DNA of 64,000 nt from Methylobacter sp. (GTDB taxonomy: Bacteria > Pseudomonadota > Gammaproteobacteria > Methylococcales > Methylomonadaceae), in the NCBI RefSeq assembly GCF_030680395.1, contig NZ_JAUXVR010000045.1, forward strand, positions 1 to 64,000. The letters are read 5' to 3'. Both the position numbers and the translations under genes were made by a program. Below are positions 17,025 to 24,959 of this stretch, one piece after another. Below the pieces are notes generated by a model. That model searched no databases, had not been told where the DNA came from, and saw nothing but the letters and a program-made list of their open reading frames with translations. The first letter of the stretch is position 1; each line of letters opens with the position of its first letter.

Positions 17025-17357
17025 ATGGAAGCTTACCCAGACAAAACCTGTTCGATAGACCGCCTGGTCACGCATGCGAAATTGGTAGAAGCGACAAAAG
17101 CGGGAATGAAAACGCAGCAACGTCGTGATGGCGTATACGGCTGGCCCGGCGAAACTTTCGACCTGGACGGGATGACTTTTGTGGTTACCGATTTAAAACG
17201 TCAGCGCTTAGGCGACATGACCGATGCCGATGCCAAGGCCGAAGGCTATCCCAGCCTTGATATGTACCGGGATATTATCTTGAAAATGCATGCAGGGATG
17301 ACCTGGGAAGCCGACAGTCTGGTGTGGGTGCATAGCTTTGCGGCCCAAGCGGAATAG
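17025..17357 (+). CDS. ASCH-domain protein
   Basis: A 110-residue soluble protein with the ASCH (PUA-like) pattern. KTQQRRDGVYGWPGETFDLDG is followed by MTFVVTDLKRQRLGDMTD, the step ADAKAEGYPSLDMYRDII and a final VWVHSF strand. ASCH domains bind RNA or modified nucleosides, and some hydrolyse N4-acylcytidines. The assignment is to the fold only. A clear terminator follows 12 bp after the stop. Confidence 0.7.
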   Translation: MEAYPDKTCSIDRLVTHAKLVEATKAGMKTQQRRDGVYGWPGETFDLDGMTFVVTDLKRQRLGDMTDADAKAEGYPSLDMYRDIILKMHAGMTWEADSLVWVHSFAAQAE

Positions 17358-17368
17358 TTAAGCGCATA

Positions 17369-17397
17369 AAACCCTCGGCCTTTCCGGGCGAGGGTTT
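17369..17397. terminator. Bidirectional terminator between convergent genes
   Basis: AAACCCTCG at 17369-17377 pairs perfectly with CGAGGGTTT at 17389-17397, giving T-rich tails on both strands. It sits between the ASCH gene and the acyltransferase stop and probably serves both. Confidence 0.75.
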
Positions 17398-18487
17398 AAT
17401 GTTGTCGATCTTGTTTATAGCCGGCTAACGATGCGGCGACAGCAGCTGCCTTCAAGTCATTGGACATCACCGTGGCCATTTTTTGAAACGGCAACTCAAG
17501 ATACCGATACGAGATCATTGCGAACGCAAAAACAACAGCAATATAAAAGAAGGTTAGCCAACCGACGTAATTCCCCGTTACCAATTCCTGCCACAAATAC
17601 ACCGTATAAGAAATTTTCCCTAAATAGCATAACTGTCTGTTTTTAAAAACAAGGGCAATCGCTTTAATCTGTGTGGGCGTACCCAGCACCATGAACAGAA
17701 TCAGCACAGGGTAACAAACCACCTTAACCTGTTTTTCAATTCCAACCGGCGTATAGCCGATACCAATCAGCAACAGCGCAATAACGATTAGCCAAACGGC
17801 AACGTGCATCCGGCGAATACGGCTGATGATCTTTTCGGGTAACAGCGCACCGCAACAACCGGTCAGTAGAAAAATAAAATACATCGAATATTCGCCAATA
17901 AACAGATGCCCCGTCCTGATCAATAACACCGAAGCGATAGTCAGAATGCCTATTGCAATCCCAAAACGCAAACTGTTATTGATCAGCGCTGCAAACAGCA
18001 TCAGCAACGGAAAAATCAGGTAGAACTGCTCCTCGTAAGCCAGCGTCCAGGTATGTCCTGCAAACCACGAACAACCGTCAGGAAACGGCATATTGCATAA
18101 AAACGAGGCTGAGGTGAGCGCTTGTTGTAGCGATATTTCAATAATGTCCGTTGCATCAAGCAGCAAAAGACAGGATAGATACAGCCAAAGTGGCGGAATA
18201 ATTCGATAAAAACGGCGCACATAAAATGCGGGTAAACAAATCGTGCCGGTTCTGCTTTTTTCTGCAACAAGACCGGAACAAATCACAAAACCGCTGATCA
18301 CAAAAAAGACCAAAACCCCCAGTTCACCCAGCCTGTCGAGTTGATCTAAATAAGGTGCCAAGAGCGTTACCTTTAAACCGCTATAGACAAAAATATGCGA
18401 CTGAATGACCATGACAACGGCCAGAAACCGCCAGACATCAATATAATCGATTCTTACCGGGGCAGCTTCTTTATTGGTGTTACACAA
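17396..18487 (-). CDS. Membrane acyltransferase (acyltransferase 3 / OafA type)
   Basis: A 363-residue integral membrane protein with about ten hydrophobic segments. It starts with the family signature RIDYIDVWRFLAVVMVIQSH, whose His is the catalytic candidate, and continues with GVLVFFVISGFVI and YVRRFYRIIPPLWLY. These enzymes move acetyl or similar groups onto sugars of O-antigen, capsule or peptidoglycan. The start is a TTG with no strong ribosome site; little could be trimmed before the RIDYID motif. No polysaccharide genes adjoin it, so the acceptor is unknown. Confidence 0.75.
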   Translation of the reverse strand: MCNTNKEAAPVRIDYIDVWRFLAVVMVIQSHIFVYSGLKVTLLAPYLDQLDRLGELGVLVFFVISGFVICSGLVAEKSRTGTICLPAFYVRRFYRIIPPLWLYLSCLLLLDATDIIEISLQQALTSASFLCNMPFPDGCSWFAGHTWTLAYEEQFYLIFPLLMLFAALINNSLRFGIAIGILTIASVLLIRTGHLFIGEYSMYFIFLLTGCCGALLPEKIISRIRRMHVAVWLIVIALLLIGIGYTPVGIEKQVKVVCYPVLILFMVLGTPTQIKAIALVFKNRQLCYLGKISYTVYLWQELVTGNYVGWLTFFYIAVVFAFAMISYRYLELPFQKMATVMSNDLKAAAVAASLAGYKQDRQH

Positions 18488-18570
18488 TGTTACTTATCCT
18501 ATTTTAGGAAATGGCGGGGCATACAAGTAGCCCCGTTTTATGCGGTGTCGGTTTTTCGACTGTATTTGGA

Positions 18571-18599
18571 AAAATAGCTTTTATCGGATTGGCTATTTT
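18571..18599 (-). terminator. Possible terminator after hupE-like gene
   Basis: AAAATAGC at 18571-18578 pairs with GCTATTTT at 18592-18599, about 50 bp beyond the stop of the HupE-like gene. A second GC-rich hairpin, CGGGGC/GCCCCG, lies at 18515-18535. Confidence 0.4.
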
Positions 18600-18652
18600 A
18601 AAGGATTCTTTATTGAGTGGAATTTAGCGGAGTTCTATCTTGTTATAACTGA

Positions 18653-19219
18653 CTAACCGGCGGCTAAATAATACAAGCCGCTGCTTAAGCAGACCAATGA
18701 AAACAGAGAGTTCATACGCTTGCCAGTGCTCAGCCCAATGAGGCATCCGCCAAGGCAAATGACCAGACTCATCAACATTAACGACGAGAAATACAATACG
18801 GCGCTGGAATCGGCCGGAATTTCTGCAGCGTGCGCATAGCCGTGGAATATGGCGAAAAACGATACGCCCAGAAAGAGCATTTTAGAGCGTTGTTTTTGAC
18901 TGATAGTGACCAGCAAACCAAACACTACCAACGATAAGGCGATTAATGATTCAACAAACGGAATTTGCACGGCTACAGCGTTTAGCAAAGCGCCGGCAGC
19001 CATCAATGCCAGAAAAACAGCAGGGAATGCAAGCACCGCTTTGCCGCCCTGTTTGGCCGCAATCAAGCCGACCGCCAGCAATACCAGCAAATGATCGATT
19101 CCGGTTAAAGGATGCAGTAAGCCGCTCATCAAGCTGTGTTCGATATGTGCTCCGGTATGTGCATAGAGCGAGGGCGATACGAGAAATAAGGCGGCAATCA
19201 GCCAGTTTTTAATGCGCAT
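18653..19219 (-). CDS. hupE: HupE/UreJ-family membrane protein
   Basis: A 188-residue protein. A cleavable signal (MRIKNWLIAALFLVSPSLYA) is followed directly by HTGAHIEHSLMSGLLHPLTG and IDHLLVL, the His-rich HPxxGxDHxL motif of HupE/UreJ. Five further hydrophobic segments follow, one with FFAIFHGYAHAAE. HupE proteins are thought to move nickel across membranes for hydrogenase or urease. This fits the NiFe hydrogenase operon at 43-49.5 kb, although it is 24 kb away. Direct metal-transport activity is family-based inference. Confidence 0.8.
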   Translation of the reverse strand: MRIKNWLIAALFLVSPSLYAHTGAHIEHSLMSGLLHPLTGIDHLLVLLAVGLIAAKQGGKAVLAFPAVFLALMAAGALLNAVAVQIPFVESLIALSLVVFGLLVTISQKQRSKMLFLGVSFFAIFHGYAHAAEIPADSSAVLYFSSLMLMSLVICLGGCLIGLSTGKRMNSLFSLVCLSSGLYYLAAG

Positions 19220-19335
19220 AAATGAGTCCTGTTAAAATTGTTAAATCGGGGTGAATAATGTTCGGCAAGTTTGCAGTCTATCGTTGCTGTAAAAAAGATC
19301 TCAGTCTATTAACTGGCCTTAGGTCTGTCAACGCT

Positions 19336-20214
19336 TTATCGAGTAATGGCCCTAATCGCATCCACCAGCAAAGCGTCGAGCTTGATGCAGGAACTCGGAT
19401 GGTCGATGCTGTCGGTACTCCAAATAGTTTTGACGCCGGACTTAAGGATATGGGCATAAGCATCGCCGCAAAACAGGGCATGAGTGACGACCGCGTAGAT
19501 GTCTTTGCTGCCCGCGGCTTGCAGCAGTCCGGCCGCTTTAGCAATTGTCCTGCCGGTGCTGGCCATATCGTCGATGATGATCACCGATTTGCTGCAAAAA
19601 TCGCCATCCGGCAAAGTCATTTCGACCTGTTTGTCGCCGAGCCTGTTTTTTTGGGCAATGGCGTAATCAAAACCGATGTTTTCGGCGATAGCGGCAACCC
19701 ATTGTTTCGATTCGCTGTCCGGCCCTAACAGCAGCGCATGCTTGAATTGTCGTTTTAGAAAAACCCCGATTTCATCAGCGGCGGTAAGGCTGATCGCGTT
19801 TTTAATCGGAATCGCTTGAGTTAATGACGAGATACGGTGCAAATGCGGGTCTACGGTTAGTACATCGTCAAACAGCTCTGCAAGCAGTTTGCCGACGATG
19901 CGCTGGCTCACCGCCTCGCCGGGCTGGTTGGCGATGTCCTGGCGCATGTAGCTTAAATAAGGCGTAACCAGCGTGAGGCGCTTGGCGCCTAATTCCCGCG
20001 CGGTGGTGGCGCACAGCAATAGTTCGATCAATTTATCGTTGGGTTGATTAAGGCTGCGGCAAACAATAACGTGCTCAGGCAATGACGGCGGCAAGCGGAT
20101 CAAGCTTTCGCCGTCAGGAAAATGATGCAAAACCACCTCCGCCAGCGGTACGTCAAGCCGTGCCGCCAGACGTTGTGCCTGGCTTAAGTAATCGGGAAAG
20201 GCAAGTATCATCAT
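19336..20214 (-). CDS. Ribose-phosphate pyrophosphokinase-like protein
   Basis: A 292-residue PRPP synthetase homologue. The N-terminal half has HHFPDGESLIRLP (FxDGE type) and LTLVTPYLSYMRQDIANQPGE (the YxRQD region). The C-terminal half has the phosphoribosyl loop VIIIDDMASTGRTI. It would make PRPP from ribose 5-phosphate and ATP. It is shorter and more divergent than housekeeping Prs (about 310-320), so a second, specialised copy is likely. It follows the phosphorylase by 19 bp on the same strand, which links it to nucleoside-phosphate salvage. Confidence 0.78.
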   Translation of the reverse strand: MMILAFPDYLSQAQRLAARLDVPLAEVVLHHFPDGESLIRLPPSLPEHVIVCRSLNQPNDKLIELLLCATTARELGAKRLTLVTPYLSYMRQDIANQPGEAVSQRIVGKLLAELFDDVLTVDPHLHRISSLTQAIPIKNAISLTAADEIGVFLKRQFKHALLLGPDSESKQWVAAIAENIGFDYAIAQKNRLGDKQVEMTLPDGDFCSKSVIIIDDMASTGRTIAKAAGLLQAAGSKDIYAVVTHALFCGDAYAHILKSGVKTIWSTDSIDHPSSCIKLDALLVDAIRAITR

Positions 20215-20233
20215 GGGCTGAAATTATTGCGGG

Positions 20234-21769
20234 TTAAAAGGCAATTAACGATTTGATAATTTGCTCTTCGGTGCCTATCGTATAGCCGCTGTTTTGAATC
20301 GCCGCCTCCTGAGCGAATTTAAAATCAGTCGGAAACTCGGCATAAATGCAATATAAAGCCTCGCCTTTTTCTACCGGACTGCCCACTTTTTTGAATAAAT
20401 CGACACCCGCTTTTTTTATCTTCGGCGCACCGGCAAGCCGGGCTATTTTTGCCATTTGAAAGTTGTCGATGCTGGTGACTATTCCGGCACTATCGGCAAG
20501 AACCTCATGACAAAGACTGCCGGGATGCAGGTCGATTATTTTGGCACCTTGCGCCTGAATCAATGCATTCATTTTAGCTCCGGCCCGGCCCGATTCGAGT
20601 ATGTCGCGGGCAATGGCATAGCCTTGGCCGCCGCGTACATCGGGATCGAACTCAATGATTCTACCGGCCAACTGCAAAGACTTCTGGCGTAAATCGAAAG
20701 GCGCCTCAGGATCGTTTTGCAGCACTTGCATAATATCCCGGGCTTCCAGTACCGGGCCTATACCCCGCCCTACCGGTTGGCGGCCGTCGGTAATCATCAC
20801 TTCCAGATGAATGTTGAGCCGGTCGCCGACAAACTCAAACAGTTTGCGCAAGGCCAACGCCTGATTCATGTGTCGCACCTTGGCGGTGGGGCCGACCGGA
20901 ATATCGATAATCAAATGCGTGGAACCGGCGGCCAGTTTTTTGGACAGAATCGACGCCACCATTTGTCCTTGCGAATCGATACCCAGCGGGCGTTCAACAG
21001 AAATCAGCATGTCATCGACCGGCGCGAGTTTGGCGGTCCCGCCCCAAGCCAGACAACCGCGCTCCTGACGCACGATATCGTGCAGTTGATCCGGCGTCAG
21101 ATTAACCTCGGCCAATACTTCCATGGTGTCGGCCGTACCCGCAGGCGAGGTGATTGCGCGACTGGAGGTTTTCGGTATCAACATGCCGTGCGCGGCCACA
21201 ATAGGCACGACCAACATCGACGTGCGATTACCGGGGATGCCGCCGATACAATGCTTATCGGCGACCAGCGATTCATGCCAGTTCATGGTATCGCCGGATT
21301 GCAACATGGCGCGGGTAAGAAAAAACAGCTCATCGCGATCAAGATTGTTTTGCCCGGTCGCAACCAGAAATGCAGCCATTTCCATTTTTGAATAGCGCGC
21401 TTCAACGATATCATTGGTTATACTGTTAAAATCGTCCTGACTGAGACGTTCGCCGTTGATTTTGCGACGCACCGCATCCATAGACTTTGGCGCTTCCGCA
21501 TGATTGACCGTGACCAGACTGCCTTCGGCGACATTCAGCTGTTGGAATGCCTGTTCGGACAGGCCCAACTCGCCCGGCTGAACGATGGAACTATCATCAA
21601 CCACGTTAAGGACTGCGAGCACCTTGGACCCGTTGGCGCTAACCAGGATTTTAGACAGTGCCTGAAAACCCTCAGCCCGGTAAATGCCGCACTCGCGGTG
21701 CATATAAGCGACGTTTTCATGATAGGTATCGATAGCGATACGACGGATTTGCAGGTTGTCATTACTCAT
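20234..21769 (-). CDS. AMP phosphorylase / thymidine phosphorylase-like enzyme
   Basis: A 511-residue protein of the pyrimidine-nucleoside phosphorylase superfamily, in the longer AMP-phosphorylase-like branch. An N-terminal extension of ~90 residues precedes the helical domain ([20 protein letters not shown]). The phosphate-binding region contains [13 protein letters not shown] and [20 protein letters not shown], and a C-terminal domain contains HPGSLC. Archaeal relatives split AMP into adenine and ribose 1,5-bisphosphate; the bacterial substrate is less settled. Pairing with a PRPP synthetase suggests feeding ribose phosphates back into PRPP. Length and extension argue against a plain DeoA. 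Confidence 0.78.
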   Translation of the reverse strand: MSNDNLQIRRIAIDTYHENVAYMHRECGIYRAEGFQALSKILVSANGSKVLAVLNVVDDSSIVQPGELGLSEQAFQQLNVAEGSLVTVNHAEAPKSMDAVRRKINGERLSQDDFNSITNDIVEARYSKMEMAAFLVATGQNNLDRDELFFLTRAMLQSGDTMNWHESLVADKHCIGGIPGNRTSMLVVPIVAAHGMLIPKTSSRAITSPAGTADTMEVLAEVNLTPDQLHDIVRQERGCLAWGGTAKLAPVDDMLISVERPLGIDSQGQMVASILSKKLAAGSTHLIIDIPVGPTAKVRHMNQALALRKLFEFVGDRLNIHLEVMITDGRQPVGRGIGPVLEARDIMQVLQNDPEAPFDLRQKSLQLAGRIIEFDPDVRGGQGYAIARDILESGRAGAKMNALIQAQGAKIIDLHPGSLCHEVLADSAGIVTSIDNFQMAKIARLAGAPKIKKAGVDLFKKVGSPVEKGEALYCIYAEFPTDFKFAQEAAIQNSGYTIGTEEQIIKSLIAF

Positions 21770-21854
21770 GGAATAAAATGGCTGGTAGATAAACTGGATC
21801 GATGATGCGGTTTGAGGTGAACATTGTCAACCCGTCAAGCATCAACTTGAGAAT

Positions 21855-21909
21855 GGAGTGCAGGCTTTGCCTGCGAATAATGCAACGCGTTGTTTATGGC
21901 CTGCACTCC
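21855..21909. repeat. Inverted repeat before tag
   Basis: GGAGTGCAGG at 21855-21864 and CCTGCACTCC at 21900-21909 form a 10-bp perfect stem around a 35-base loop that itself contains short repeats (TGCAACGCGTTG). It sits between the divergent phosphorylase and tag genes. It may be a REP-like element. Confidence 0.45.
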
Positions 21910-21958
21910 TGTTATACGTCAAACAGTAATTAAGAATATTTTTAAGCCGGGAGTACCA

Positions 21959-22531
21959 ATGAAAAAATGCACATGGGCGCTGTCCAGCCCCTCTGAAGAA
22001 CAATATCACGATCTTGAATGGGGTGTGCCGGTGCATGATGACCGGCTGCTGTTTGAGTTTCTTATTCTTGAAGGCGCACAGGCAGGTTTAAGCTGGTCAA
22101 CTATTTTGAACAAACGCGACGGCTACCGCTTAGCTTTCGATAATTTTGATGCTGACAGGATTGCAGGTTACGATGATAAAAAAATCAATGCACTGTTGGC
22201 TAATCCGGATATAGTAAGAAATAAACTGAAGGTCAATGCGGCGGTCATCAATGCCCAGGCTTTTTTGAAATTTCAGCAGGCTTTTGGCGGTTTTGATGAC
22301 TATATCTGGCAATTTGTCGAGGGTAAACCGCTGCACAATGCCTGGAAAAGCCACGCCGATATTCCGGCTTCCACGCCAACCTCCGAGTTGATGAGCAAGG
22401 ATCTTAAAAAGCGCGGCTTCAAGTTTGTCGGCAGCACCATTTGTTATGCTTACATGCAAGCGACCGGCATGGTCAACGATCACACCATCGATTGTTACCG
22501 TCATGCCGAAATTAAAACCAAGTATTCATAA
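21959..22531 (+). CDS. tag: DNA-3-methyladenine glycosylase I
   Basis: A 190-residue Tag homologue. It has the N-terminal CTWA with zinc-ligand Cys, [20 protein letters not shown] and [16 protein letters not shown] (substrate pocket and helix-hairpin). It ends with [20 protein letters not shown] and [11 protein letters not shown], holding the C-terminal His/Cys zinc ligands. It removes 3-methyladenine from alkylated DNA. I chose ATG 21959 ([10 protein letters not shown]) with GGGAG just upstream; the 23 codons before it are not Tag-like. gloA follows after 11 bp, likely co-transcribed. Confidence 0.92.
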   Translation: MKKCTWALSSPSEEQYHDLEWGVPVHDDRLLFEFLILEGAQAGLSWSTILNKRDGYRLAFDNFDADRIAGYDDKKINALLANPDIVRNKLKVNAAVINAQAFLKFQQAFGGFDDYIWQFVEGKPLHNAWKSHADIPASTPTSELMSKDLKKRGFKFVGSTICYAYMQATGMVNDHTIDCYRHAEIKTKYS

Positions 22532-22542
22532 GGAGAAACACT

Positions 22543-22983
22543 ATGCGTTATTTACATACCATGGTTCGGGTTCATGACCTGAATGAATCGCTCGATTTTT
22601 ATTGCAACAAACTGGGCCTGATCGAACACAACAGAATAGACAGCGAAGAAGGCCGTTATACGCTGGTCTATCTGTATGCGCCGGAGGATACCTATCAGGC
22701 TGACAAAATGCATGCACCGTTGCTGGAGCTGACTTATAACTGGGATACCGAAGATTACCAGGGCGGTCGCAACTTCGGCCATCTGGCTTTTGAAGTCGAT
22801 AATATTTATGAAACCTGCCAGAAATTGATGGATGCCGGGGTAGTCATTAATCGCCCGCCGCGTGACGGAAATATGGCGTTTATACGTTCACCGGATCAGA
22901 TTTCTATCGAGCTTTTACAAAAAGATGCGCCGCTGCTACCTTCGGAGAAATGGCTGGCTATGGAGAATACGGGGACTTGGTAA
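22543..22983 (+). CDS. gloA: Lactoylglutathione lyase (glyoxalase I)
   Basis: A 146-residue glyoxalase I. Two beta-alpha-beta repeats carry the metal ligands: His in [18 protein letters not shown], Glu in LLELTYNW, His in [11 protein letters not shown] and Glu in SIELLQK. It turns the methylglyoxal-glutathione hemithioacetal into S-lactoylglutathione. The family core ends near residue 130, and the last ~15 residues are a small extension. AGGAG lies 8 bp before the ATG. Its position after tag makes a small damage-defence operon. Confidence 0.92.
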   Translation: MRYLHTMVRVHDLNESLDFYCNKLGLIEHNRIDSEEGRYTLVYLYAPEDTYQADKMHAPLLELTYNWDTEDYQGGRNFGHLAFEVDNIYETCQKLMDAGVVINRPPRDGNMAFIRSPDQISIELLQKDAPLLPSEKWLAMENTGTW

Positions 22984-22993
22984 GAGCCTAAGC

Positions 22994-23017
22994 GACTCAT
23001 GGCCTTTGTCATGAGTC
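22994..23017 (+). terminator. Hairpin after gloA
   Basis: GACTCATG at 22994-23001 pairs with CATGAGTC at 23010-23017, just after the gloA stop. No T-run follows, so termination is uncertain. Confidence 0.35.
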
Positions 23018-23081
23018 CACCGAAGAACGTGCATTAGAATTATATCTGTCCGCAGATCACGAAAAGAAGAGGTAGCCTTAT

Positions 23082-23222
23082 ATGAAAGCTAATGAATTTG
23101 ACAAGGATTTTGATAAGGGTGATGACATTCAAAATGCATTGGACTTATATAAAGCCAAGAGAAATCCTTGGAAGAAGCCAAGCATAACAGCCAAACTTTC
23201 CGCCAAAAAAAGTCAATTTTGA
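23082..23222 (+). pseudogene. Truncated CopG-type antitoxin remnant
   Basis: A 46-codon frame, MKANEFDKDFDKGDDIQNAL then DLYKAKRN, resembles the N-terminus of CopG/ribbon-helix-helix antitoxins (MKAxEFDxxFDxGED...DLxKAKR). The DNA-binding ribbon part is missing. A different frame stays open to 23308 without recognisable similarity. It is probably a decayed toxin-antitoxin locus. Confidence 0.45.
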
Positions 23223-23337
23223 ATATGTTGAAAGCGATAGCGCCGTAAGTATTGTTAATGTAGAAAATGAAAAAAACGTTACGCGCAAATTGCGCGCTCT
23301 CAAATGAGCAAGGCTAATCAATGTGGAATGAATCACC

Positions 23338-23541
23338 ATGAAAACAGTAAAAATAAGCATTGCTCCAGAAAATCCGGCATCGCTACCTGAAGGTAGAGTG
23401 GATTTCAACCGTTTGGATGCCACTAGCGAGCAGGATATTGCCGCTCAGCAACACATCGATAAAACCAATGCCATGTTAGACGCCGCTAAGGTTGTAATGG
23501 AACACTGCGACAGTCAAATACGAAATACGCAGCCATATTGA
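23338..23541 (+). pseudogene. Truncated HTH-antitoxin remnant
   Basis: A 67-codon frame. LPEGRVDFNRLDATSEQDIA and DAAKV recall the N-terminus of XRE-type antitoxins that continue into a DNA-binding domain. Here the sequence diverges after DAAKV and the helix-turn-helix is absent. No toxin partner is intact nearby. Confidence 0.4.
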
Positions 23542-23634
23542 AGCATGGAAATGTTGGACATAAACAGCATGCCCAACAAGACTGTAAAAACGAAAAATTA
23601 GTGAGTTAAGGTTATATCGTTTCTACGTTACCCG

Positions 23635-24102
23635 TTATAAAGGCAAGCGATACAAAGGAATTGCAAATGACGGTAAGCCTAAACGTTTTGCTGTTGATGA
23701 CGCATATTCTCGCCAATAAGGCCATACGTTAAAACCCACATTGTAATTTGCAAACTCAGTAATTGCTTCATCAGGCAATTCTTCAACCATTGCATAACAA
23801 GCAGAAAATGTTGCAATTACTTCAACGACAGTGCTGCTTTCTTTTTCGTCATCAGGCAATCCTTTCGGTAAGGCTCTAAAGCCTGCTACATAGCGAAAAA
23901 CAATTAAATTCATGTGTTCATGGTCAACACTTTCTCTAGAGATTGTTCTTGAATCTTTAATGAAATGTTTGAATTGAATTTCAATCGGCGTTACTTCTGC
24001 TAAAGGACAAAAATCATCTTTAGTTTTTATTTCCCCAGAATGAAGAAATATATCCTGTATGACTAACCCTTTGTGTGCTTGTTGAACTAACTCCTTATTC
24101 AT
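23635..24102 (-). CDS. SecB-like chaperone of a TAC toxin-antitoxin module
   Basis: A 155-residue protein with SecB-like features. It has a beta-rich core (EIQFKHF, MNLIVFRYVAGFRALP, SSTVVEVIATFSACYAMVEE). A C-terminal segment, FNVWPYWREYASSTAKRLGL, corresponds to the SecB motif 'FPYARExISdxvxrgGFP'. Solitary SecB-like proteins of this kind guard antitoxins in toxin-antitoxin-chaperone systems. I chose ATG 24102, which overlaps the antitoxin stop as ATGA; seven further codons are open upstream. It is third in a tight leftward operon. A housekeeping SecB is unlikely, given the neighbours. Confidence 0.65.
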   Translation of the reverse strand: MNKELVQQAHKGLVIQDIFLHSGEIKTKDDFCPLAEVTPIEIQFKHFIKDSRTISRESVDHEHMNLIVFRYVAGFRALPKGLPDDEKESSTVVEVIATFSACYAMVEELPDEAITEFANYNVGFNVWPYWREYASSTAKRLGLPSFAIPLYRLPL

Positions 24103-24482
24103 GCCGCTTCTGCTTTTTGCCAATCTGGATAATCTTCTGCAATAGGCTCGGCTTTACTCACAATTTGATAACACGAAGGAAGCAAAACCACAGTTGAGTT
24201 TTCCCACTGACAAGAATCAGTGCCATAATCGACAGCTTTTTTCTTGGGCGTAAATTTAATAGACACTTCCACATCCAGCGCAAATGCAATGTCTGACAAT
24301 GATCTAAGCGTCATATTCCTAGAACCTCCAAGCATCTGGGTAACAAACGATTTTGATTTATTTAGCAATCTTGCCAATCTTACCTTAGAGATATTTTCAT
24401 CTTCCATTGCGACAAGAATATCTTCAGTAACGTTCATGATAAGGCTTTCACGCGCATAGACCCTTTCTTCGTTGTTCATCAT
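24099..24482 (-). CDS. XRE-family antitoxin with C-terminal extension (TAC)
   Basis: A 127-residue protein. The helix-turn-helix is in the N-terminal part (ENISKVRLARLLNKSKSFVT, QMLGGSRNMTLRSLSDIAFA). After it comes a ~45-residue tail (from KKKAVDYG) of the type called a chaperone-addiction region in TAC antitoxins. The start follows the toxin stop by one base (TAATATG), with GAGG inside the toxin end. It would neutralise the toxin, repress the operon and depend on the SecB-like protein for folding. The first two are family behaviour, the third inference. Confidence 0.7.
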   Translation of the reverse strand: MMNNEERVYARESLIMNVTEDILVAMEDENISKVRLARLLNKSKSFVTQMLGGSRNMTLRSLSDIAFALDVEVSIKFTPKKKAVDYGTDSCQWENSTVVLLPSCYQIVSKAEPIAEDYPDWQKAEAA

Positions 24483-24483
24483 A

Positions 24484-24852
24484 TTATTCCTCTATTTTTC
24501 TCCAGTTATTGCATACCTTGTCAATATCTGACTTTTTCAATTTATCGAAATCTTTATAGATGTAATGACTTATGTAATAGGTATTTGATATATTTTTAGA
24601 CAACCAAATATACGCCCTTATGGGTATTTTTTTTAATGCTCTAAAGTGGGATTTATCTGGTAACTCCCCTTCCTGGGGAAAATTCTCATTAGACATCCTG
24701 CCACCATCGCCTAGCCTCTTTATGATTGCCGTCATTTGAGCCTTATATTGAATGCGCCTGTTTTTGGGATGCTTAGCTATTGCATGATTAAAACTTTCCA
24801 CAGCGCCTTCACAATGGATAATGTGAAATTTACTTCCTTTGTAATTTTGCAT
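24484..24852 (-). CDS. RelE/HigB-like toxin (TAC)
   Basis: A 122-residue basic protein. Features are YKGSKFHIIHCEGAVESFNH, AIIKRLGDGGRMSNENFPQE, HFRALKKIPIRAYIWLS and a helical C-terminus KLKKSDIDKVCNNWRKIEE. The alpha/beta pattern and Arg/Lys content fit RelE-fold mRNA interferases such as HigB. It is first in the operon, as in HigBA-type modules. ATG 24852 is preferred over 24864. Catalytic residues cannot be fixed by eye, so activity is inferred. Confidence 0.6.
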   Translation of the reverse strand: MQNYKGSKFHIIHCEGAVESFNHAIAKHPKNRRIQYKAQMTAIIKRLGDGGRMSNENFPQEGELPDKSHFRALKKIPIRAYIWLSKNISNTYYISHYIYKDFDKLKKSDIDKVCNNWRKIEE

Positions 24853-24959
24853 AAACAAGATCATCCTGCAGTTAATTTATATATTAACCTTTATTTGTGA
24901 GAGATGAAATAGCGTAGTTATAAAAGGTGGAGAAAAAAGCTGCCCCACCCAACAAAAAA

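Noticed and set aside
23145-23423. Minus-strand 92-codon hydrophobic frame
   Set aside because: It is antisense to the two antitoxin remnants and has no ribosome site or membrane-protein layout.
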